Assembly (NCBI GenBank): GCA_014728785.1
Contig: WJKZ01000150.1
Coordinates: 1 to 7,688, forward strand
Reading direction: 5' to 3'
DNA from: Candidatus Omnitrophota bacterium
Lineage (GTDB): Bacteria; Omnitrophota; Gorgyraeia; Duberdicusellales; 4484-171
DNA length: 7,688 nucleotides
The position numbers were made by a program, and so were the translations under genes. The notes below the pieces were generated by a model. That model was not told where the DNA came from and made no database searches. It was given only the letters and a program-made list of their open reading frames with translations. Shown piece after piece: positions 1 to 3,254 of this stretch. Position 1 is the first letter of the stretch; each line of letters opens with the position of its first letter.

Positions 1-60
1 AAGAAAAAAGCAACAAAGAAAAAAACAACAAAGAAAAAAGCAACAAAGAAAAAGAAAAAA
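1..60 (+). repeat. 15-bp tandem repeat, four units
   Basis: Units start at 1, 16, 31 and 46. The first and third are identical, the second differs by one base, and the fourth has drifted to all-lysine codons. The period is a multiple of three, so unit gain or loss changes the length of the basic tail without a frameshift. The array may extend left of the window. Confidence 0.75.
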
Positions 61-63
61 TAA
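1..63 (+). CDS. C-terminal tail of a lysine-rich protein (5' partial)
   Basis: Only the last 20 codons and a TAA stop are in the window. Read in frame 1 the tail is four five-residue units, KKKAT, KKKTT, KKKAT and KKKKK. Such Lys/Ala/Thr tails occur on histone-like or HU-type DNA-binding proteins and on some RNA-binding proteins, where they bind nucleic acid through charge. The body of the protein lies outside the window, so I do not name it. The frame is chosen because it gives the repeat and ends in TAA just upstream of a strong terminator. The other two + frames are also open here, so the assignment is not certain. Confidence 0.6.
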   Translation, partial: KKKATKKKTTKKKATKKKKK

Positions 64-132
64 GAAGTTCTGATAGGTAAAAAGCCTTGATTTACTTCTA
101 AGAGATAAAAGAAAAGCACCCGAGAAAAGTAG

Positions 133-166
133 ACCCCGTGCTTGCGAAAGCACGGGGTGTTTTTTT
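133..166 (+). terminator. Rho-independent terminator
   Basis: A perfect 11-bp GC-rich stem pairs 133-143 with 148-158 around a GCGA loop (GNRA type), followed by a run of T at 160-166. It lies about 70 bp after the stop of the lysine-rich gene and ends that transcript. It therefore separates that transcription unit from ribE. Confidence 0.93.
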
Positions 167-417
167 AAATGCTTGAATTTTTCTTTTCTCTTATAACGCG
201 TCTTAAGACACTGTTTTAAGGCCGCAAATATCCGCTAAGGTGTTACTTTTTTAATCAAAGCAGTTTTACTTATCGTTTTTCCGGCATATCAGAGAATTTA
301 GCCGCTTAAAACTTAAATTTACAGGTTTTACGCTTTACTTATCGCCTAAGTTTAGATGGGCGTAAAACCCGGGGTTTTCTACCTAATTTATTGATTTTTC
401 TTTCCTTAATTCTCATC
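167..417. other. Intergenic spacer with dyads, no gene seen
   Basis: No credible ORF or RNA gene is visible in this AT-rich stretch before the ribE promoter. It holds a 10-bp palindrome (GTCTTAAGAC, 200-209), a direct repeat TTTACTTATCG (265-275 and 334-344), and the inverted repeats described under 324-378. I looked for the FMN riboswitch, expected ahead of riboflavin genes, and did not find its conserved blocks. Confidence 0.6.
324..378. promoter_or_regulatory. Overlapping inverted repeats upstream of ribE
   Basis: A perfect 10-bp inverted repeat pairs GGTTTTACGC (324-333) with GCGTAAAACC (360-369) across a 26-base spacer. The right arm overlaps a second dyad, AAAACCC-G-GGGTTTT (364-378). 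The two structures share bases and exclude each other if transcribed. They lie 40-90 bp upstream of the ribE -35 box, so they would be DNA sites such as an operator, or a structure in an RNA that starts further upstream. The role is unknown. Confidence 0.35.
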
Positions 418-447
418 TTGCTACCCGAAGCAGCTCTGTGATATAAT
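418..447 (+). promoter_or_regulatory. sigma70-type promoter of ribE with extended -10
   Basis: The -35 box is TTGCTA (418-423), followed by an 18-bp spacer and a consensus TATAAT (442-447). TGA directly before the -10 box gives the extended -10 motif TGn. Transcription should begin near 453-456, only two to five bases before the ribE ATG at 458. Confidence 0.7.
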
Positions 448-457
448 TCCTAACGCT

Positions 458-1027
458 ATGTTTACCGGTATAGTCACAGATGTAGGATTAGTTGATGAGG
501 CAAGAAGATGTGGCAATCTTCTTTTGTTAAAAATTAGTTCTAAAAAGTTAGCCGCAGAGTGCGAAATATCAGACAGTGTTTCAGTAAATGGAGTTTGCCT
601 TACTATGGTTAAAAAAGAGAGAGATTGCATATCTTTTGAAGCCATAGCTTCTACCCTAAAGGATACAAACCTCAAGAAATTAAAAAAAGGAGACTATATA
701 AATCTTGAAACAGCTCTTAAAGTAGGAGATAAGTTAGGAGGGCATTTTGTTTTGGGGCATATAGATTGTGAACTTAAAATACTTAAAGTTATCCCTCGTT
801 CTCAATTCTGGGAATTAACGATTGACTTGCCTTCGAGGTTTCGCAAATATATTATCGAGAACGGCTCTATTGCTGTGGAAGGTATATCATTAACCGTTAA
901 GAAAATTACTTCCCGGAGCTTCAGCGTGAACATCATACCCTTTACTTATAATAATACTACTTTAAGGTATAAAAAGGTAGGCAGCTCTTTAAATGTAGAA
1001 TTTGACCATTTGCTTAAGAAAAAATAG
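458..1027 (+). CDS. ribE: Riboflavin synthase, alpha chain
   Basis: This enzyme dismutates two 6,7-dimethyl-8-ribityllumazines into riboflavin and a pyrimidinedione, the last step of riboflavin synthesis, in the cytosol. It has the family's two lumazine-binding barrels. Barrel 1 (about 1-90) starts with MFTGIV and contains VNGVCLTM (43-50). The second barrel follows GGHFVLGHID (94-103) and has GSIAVEGISLTV (136-147) and IPFTYNNTTL (160-169, where family members usually have H or E for the F). D183 matches the catalytic Asp185 of the E. coli enzyme. The start is fixed by the family N-terminus MFTGIV. No Shine-Dalgarno is present and the promoter lies just upstream. At 189 aa it is shorter than the usual 200-215 aa: it stops six residues after D183 with tandem TAG TGA, so the C-terminal trimer helix is missing. 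No other rib gene is in the window. Confidence 0.95.
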   Translation: MFTGIVTDVGLVDEARRCGNLLLLKISSKKLAAECEISDSVSVNGVCLTMVKKERDCISFEAIASTLKDTNLKKLKKGDYINLETALKVGDKLGGHFVLGHIDCELKILKVIPRSQFWELTIDLPSRFRKYIIENGSIAVEGISLTVKKITSRSFSVNIIPFTYNNTTLRYKKVGSSLNVEFDHLLKKK

Positions 1028-1036
1028 TGAAGGATC

Positions 1037-1098
1037 TTATTAAGGCATCTCGGTCTAAAGGTATTATTAAGGCACTTCGGCTTGACAGCCTCAGTGCC
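1037..1098 (+). repeat. Direct repeat and nested hairpin after ribE
   Basis: TTATTAAGGCA occurs at 1037-1047 and again at 1064-1074, 27 bp apart. The second copy runs into a hairpin: GGCACT (1071-1076) pairs with AGTGCC (1093-1098), and inside it GGCT (1079-1082) pairs with AGCC (1087-1090) around a TGAC loop, with a TC/TC internal loop between the two stems. No T-run follows, so it is not a standard terminator. It could still shield the 3' end of ribE mRNA. Confidence 0.55.
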
Positions 1099-1163
1099 GT
1101 CACTTCTCGGACAAACGTAGAAGGAGAAGCGACCCCGAACGAGGGAAGACCTTAGTGAGTGGA

Positions 1164-1171
1164 TATATATA
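1164..1171 (+). promoter_or_regulatory. Possible -10 box for tRNA-Pro
   Basis: The TATATATA run (1164-1171) ends eight bases before the mature tRNA, which suits a -10 element starting a transcript close to the 5' end. I see no convincing -35 at the right distance. The tRNA could instead be transcribed by read-through from ribE, since no terminator lies between them. Confidence 0.3.
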
Positions 1172-1179
1172 GGTTATTT

Positions 1180-1254
1180 CGGGAGGTAGCGCAGTTTGGT
1201 CAGCGCGCAACGTTCGGGACGTTGAAGCCGCGGGTTCGAATCCCGCCCTCCCGA
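1180..1254 (+). tRNA. tRNA-Pro, anticodon CGG
   Basis: A full cloverleaf can be drawn. The acceptor 1180-1186 pairs perfectly with 1247-1253. The D stem is GCGC (1189-1192 with 1203-1206). The anticodon stem is CAACG/CGTTG (1208-1212 with 1220-1224), with loop TTCGGGA (1213-1219) and anticodon CGG at 1215-1217. The variable loop is 1225-1229. The T arm is GCGGG-TTCGAAT-CCCGC (1230-1246), and the discriminator base is A1254. The C1-G72 pair is typical of bacterial tRNA-Pro. It reads CCG codons. CCA is not encoded (TAC follows), so a CCA-adding enzyme must complete the end. Confidence 0.97.
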
Positions 1255-1324
1255 TACTTATATATTCTCTGATAAAGGGAGAAAGCAGACAGAGGCCATC
1301 CAAAAATGGCAGGCCTAATACATT
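1255..1324. other. Spacer after tRNA with a small dyad
   Basis: No gene is seen. A short dyad is present: AGGCC (1293-1297) with GGCCT (1312-1316), or alternatively GCCAT (1295-1299) with ATGGC (1306-1310). No terminator with a T-run follows the tRNA, so its 3' end is presumably made by nuclease trimming. Confidence 0.4.
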
Positions 1325-1500
1325 TTCGGATGAAATGGAGGAAGGCTTTCAGGCTGACGCCTAAAGATTTCATACGAATCCCTGCCTGCCGCCTGCCTGT
1401 CGGCAGGCAGGTCAGACAGGCCGCTCTCCGTTTTTTGCTAAGCAAAAAACGGAGAAGTCTCGCCTACAAAATTGTAGAGCAATTTTGGAAAGGCGGACCC
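1325..1500. repeat. Chain of four consecutive palindromes
   Basis: Four hairpins stand nearly end to end. H1 (1325-1378): outer stem ATGAAAT/ATTTCAT (1330-1336, 1367-1373), extended by TTCG/CGAA, with an inner stem-loop 1346-1366 closed by TGAC. H2 (1381-1411): perfect 10-bp arms CCTGCCTGCC/GGCAGGCAGG, with a competing 7-bp pairing 1391-1397/1402-1408 and another, 1395-1401/1415-1421. H3 (1425-1455): perfect 15-bp arms around one A. H4 (1461-1495): CGCCT/AGGCG outside and CAAAATTG/CAATTTTG (1467-1474, 1480-1487) inside. No T-run follows, and no transposase is present. It resembles REP/BIME or MITE-like dispersed intergenic elements. An ORF of 71 codons across it (1306-1521) comes from the palindromes and is not called a gene. 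Confidence 0.8.
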
Positions 1501-1521
1501 TCCCGCTATAATTGCTTGTAG

Positions 1522-1543
1522 CTTATAGTATATAGCTAATGGC
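1522..1543 (+). repeat. Short AT-rich repeat, copy A
   Basis: CTTATAGTATATA (1522-1534) recurs exactly at 1608-1620, and the overlapping TATAGCTAATGGC (1531-1543) recurs exactly at 6777-6789. This copy therefore joins the two halves of a dispersed motif. It directly follows the palindrome chain. Confidence 0.6.
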
Positions 1544-1594
1544 TTGTAATGTGAAAGGAAGAAGAGGATTTTAGCCCCTTTTCGCATTTTTTAA

Positions 1595-1622
1595 TTGAAA
1601 AACTTACCTTATAGTATATACT
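1595..1622 (+). promoter_or_regulatory. Candidate promoter for the kinase operon
   Basis: TTGAAA (1595-1600) and TATACT (1617-1622) are separated by 16 bp, predicting a start near 1629 and a 40-base leader before the ATG at 1670. The -10 box lies inside repeat copy B (1608-1627), so repeat and promoter are the same sequence here. It would drive the kinase, transaldolase, lptD and probably ugd. Confidence 0.5.
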
Positions 1623-1627
1623 AATAG
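1608..1627 (+). repeat. Short AT-rich repeat, copy B
   Basis: CTTATAGTATATA (1608-1620) is identical to 1522-1534, and the following CTAAT also matches after a one-base gap. It is 86 bp downstream of copy A and supplies the -10 box of the candidate promoter. Confidence 0.55.
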
Positions 1628-1669
1628 TAACAATCCTTTTATTTCGCGTTTTTACTTTTAACAGGTATC

Positions 1670-2575
1670 ATGAAGGTCTTTTTAGGTATAGATTGGGGAG
1701 GGACTTATATAAAGGCCGGAGTTGTCGACAACCAAGGAATAGTTTTAGAAAAGAGGTTTTTTTCATCCCCGGATTTTAGAAAGAAAAATATTTTTTTAAC
1801 CCGCATAGGGTTTCTTCTCAAAGACTTTAAAAATTTTAAAATTCAGGCTGTCGGTATCGGGGCCCCTGGTATAGTAAATACCCGCAAAGGCTCTATATAT
1901 TATCTTCCTAACATTAAAGGATGGAAGAATTTTCCTTTAAAACAGAAATTAGCTAAGTATCTCGATGTACCTGTCTTTATAGACAATGACGCAAATGTAT
2001 TTGCCCTGGCAGAGGCACGCAGAGGGGCCGCCAGGGGGAAGAGCAGGGCAATATTTTTGACATTGGGTACAGGTTTGGGGAGTTCGATTGTATTTGATAA
2101 GAAGATATTGAAAGCCGAGACCAGTGCCTGGGAATTAGGCCATGTTCCCGTAGTCCTTAAAGGCAGGAAATGTGGCTGTGGTGGGAGAGGGTGCATTGAG
2201 ACTTTTGTAGGCAATCGCTATTTACTTAAAAGATATAAAAGTATCCGCAAAGGTTATTCTGAAGCGGGAGATGTGGAGGATATTTACAAAAAGGCTTTGA
2301 AGGGAGAAAAGGCTGCCTTAAGAGTTTGGGAGGAGTTTTCTCACGCTTTGGGAATTTTTCTTTCGGGCATGATAAATATTTTTAATCCCCAAGCTATTAT
2401 TTTCGGAGGTGGAATATCGGGAGCTTTTAAAGTATTTAAGCCTATGGTATTGAAAGAAATAAAACAACAGGCTATGTGGCCTCACCTGAAAGGTCTTAAG
2501 CTCCTTAAAGCGAAAGCTAAAGATGCAGGCATAAGCGGGGCAGGCCTTCTGGCTAAAGAATCTATGAATAATTAG
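1670..2575 (+). CDS. ROK-family sugar kinase (probable glucokinase)
   Basis: This is a cytosolic kinase that phosphorylates a hexose, most likely glucose to glucose 6-phosphate. Visible ROK features are the phosphate-binding loop DWGGTYIKAG (8-17), GIGAPGIVN (62-70), the catalytic segment DNDAN (105-109, D107 as base), the second phosphate loop LGTGLGSS (132-139), the sugar and zinc segment ELGH (155-158), and CGCGGRGCIE (168-177). H158, C168, C170 and C175 form the zinc site. FGGGIS (245-250) belongs to the C-terminal nucleotide fold. The length of 301 aa is normal and no helix-turn-helix precedes the kinase, so it is an enzyme and not a ROK repressor. ATG 1670 has only a weak, close AGGT (1663-1666), but the protein begins where the family does. 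ROK kinases acting on N-acetylglucosamine, N-acetylmannosamine or fructose look alike, so the substrate is an inference. The transaldolase follows 22 bp later. Confidence 0.88.
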   Translation: MKVFLGIDWGGTYIKAGVVDNQGIVLEKRFFSSPDFRKKNIFLTRIGFLLKDFKNFKIQAVGIGAPGIVNTRKGSIYYLPNIKGWKNFPLKQKLAKYLDVPVFIDNDANVFALAEARRGAARGKSRAIFLTLGTGLGSSIVFDKKILKAETSAWELGHVPVVLKGRKCGCGGRGCIETFVGNRYLLKRYKSIRKGYSEAGDVEDIYKKALKGEKAALRVWEEFSHALGIFLSGMINIFNPQAIIFGGGISGAFKVFKPMVLKEIKQQAMWPHLKGLKLLKAKAKDAGISGAGLLAKESMNN

Positions 2576-2588
2576 GTTAACTTAATTT

Positions 2589-2593
2589 GGAGG
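2589..2593 (+). promoter_or_regulatory. Strong Shine-Dalgarno of the transaldolase
   Basis: GGAGG lies four bases before ATG 2598. It is the best ribosome binding site in the window and fixes that start. It contrasts with ribE, lptD and both dehydrogenases, which have weak sites or none. Confidence 0.8.
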
Positions 2594-2597
2594 TACA

Positions 2598-3254
2598 ATG
2601 AAGCTTTTCATCGACACAGCTAATATTGAAGATATAAAAAAAGCCCATTTTTACGGAGTGTTAGACGGCGTCACGACAAATCCCACCCTTTTATCTAAAG
2701 AAGGTGCAGACCCTTTGGCTCAATTGGAAAAAATATGTGAAGTAGTGAAGGGTCCGGTTAGTGCTGAGGTAACTGCGCTCGATTCTGAAACTATGGTCAA
2801 AGAGGCTCTGGATTTATCTAAAATAGCTTCTAACATAGTCATCAAGGTTCCCTGCACCACCGAAGGTTTAAAAGCAACGAGGGAACTTAGCAGCAAGAAT
2901 ATAAATACCAATCTTACACTTTGTTTTTCACCCTCTCAGGCTTTACTGGTAGCAAAGGCGGGAGCCACTTATGTTTCTCCTTTTATCGGCAGGCTCGATG
3001 ATATATCTACCGAGGGCATGAATTTGGTTGCCGATATAAGATTGATTTATGATAATTACGGTATTTCTACTCAGATAATCGCCGCTTCAATCCGTCATCC
3101 TATTCATTTCCTCGAGGCTGCTCGCATCGGCGCGGGTGTAGCTACCGTACCCTTTGCGGTTATTGAGAAACTTATGAATCATCCTTTAACTGATAAAGGA
3201 ATAAAAAGATTTCTTGATGATTGGGCCAAATTGAAGGATAATTTATCCAAATGA
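2598..3254 (+). CDS. tal: Transaldolase (small TalC/FSA-type)
   Basis: This enzyme moves a dihydroxyacetone unit between sugar phosphates (fructose 6-phosphate plus erythrose 4-phosphate to sedoheptulose 7-phosphate plus glyceraldehyde 3-phosphate), in the non-oxidative pentose phosphate pathway. It is a 218-aa single TIM barrel, the normal size of the short subfamily. Visible motifs are FIDTAN with D6, GVTTNPT (24-30), IKVP with Schiff-base K83, and SPFIGRLDD (127-135). The E. coli fructose-6-phosphate aldolase has Gln59 and Tyr131 at two diagnostic sites. This protein has E57 and F129 there, as true transaldolases do, so transaldolase is preferred. The gene has a strong GGAGG and its stop overlaps the lptD start (ATGA). 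With the kinase upstream it forms a sugar-phosphate pair. Confidence 0.92.
   Translation: MKLFIDTANIEDIKKAHFYGVLDGVTTNPTLLSKEGADPLAQLEKICEVVKGPVSAEVTALDSETMVKEALDLSKIASNIVIKVPCTTEGLKATRELSSKNINTNLTLCFSPSQALLVAKAGATYVSPFIGRLDDISTEGMNLVADIRLIYDNYGISTQIIAASIRHPIHFLEAARIGAGVATVPFAVIEKLMNHPLTDKGIKRFLDDWAKLKDNLSK
3234..3254 (+). promoter_or_regulatory. lptD start: ATGA overlap with an occluded SD
   Basis: The lptD ATG (3251-3253) overlaps the transaldolase TGA (3252-3254). The only SD-like site, AAGGA (3234-3238), lies 12 bases upstream and can pair into a small hairpin, GGATA/TATCC (3236-3240 with 3244-3248). Ribosomes finishing the transaldolase would open this hairpin and could restart on lptD, so translational coupling is the likely mode. 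The hairpin is short and AT-rich. Confidence 0.45.

Noticed and set aside
167..457. FMN riboswitch upstream of ribE
   Set aside because: The conserved RFN blocks are not present, and the promoter lies directly before the ATG, leaving no leader for a riboswitch.
1082..1087. TTGACA as a -35 box for the tRNA
   Set aside because: No -10 box lies 15-19 bp downstream, and the hexamer is part of the hairpin loop region. It is also too far from the tRNA.
1071..1098. Intrinsic terminator for ribE
   Set aside because: The stem is interrupted and no T-run follows.
1027..1155. GTG-started 42-codon ORF overlapping the ribE stop
   Set aside because: It covers the TTATTAAGGCA repeats and hairpin, has no ribosome site, and resembles no family I know.
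1100..1303. Minus-strand ORF with a GRAGFEPAAS-type peptide
   Set aside because: This peptide is the antisense translation of a tRNA T-arm, a familiar false ORF. The tRNA-Pro on the + strand explains it.
1381..1500. CRISPR array
   Set aside because: The repeats are palindromes of different sequence with no regular spacers, and no cas gene is present.
1306..1521. 71-codon + strand ORF
   Set aside because: It runs through the four palindromes, its residues mirror the repeat sequence, and it has no ribosome site. The overlapping minus-strand ORF (1200-1445) is rejected for the same reason.
1900..2214. Minus-strand ORFs inside the kinase, lptD and ugd genes
   Set aside because: They are shadows of strongly supported + strand genes and show no family motifs or ribosome sites.
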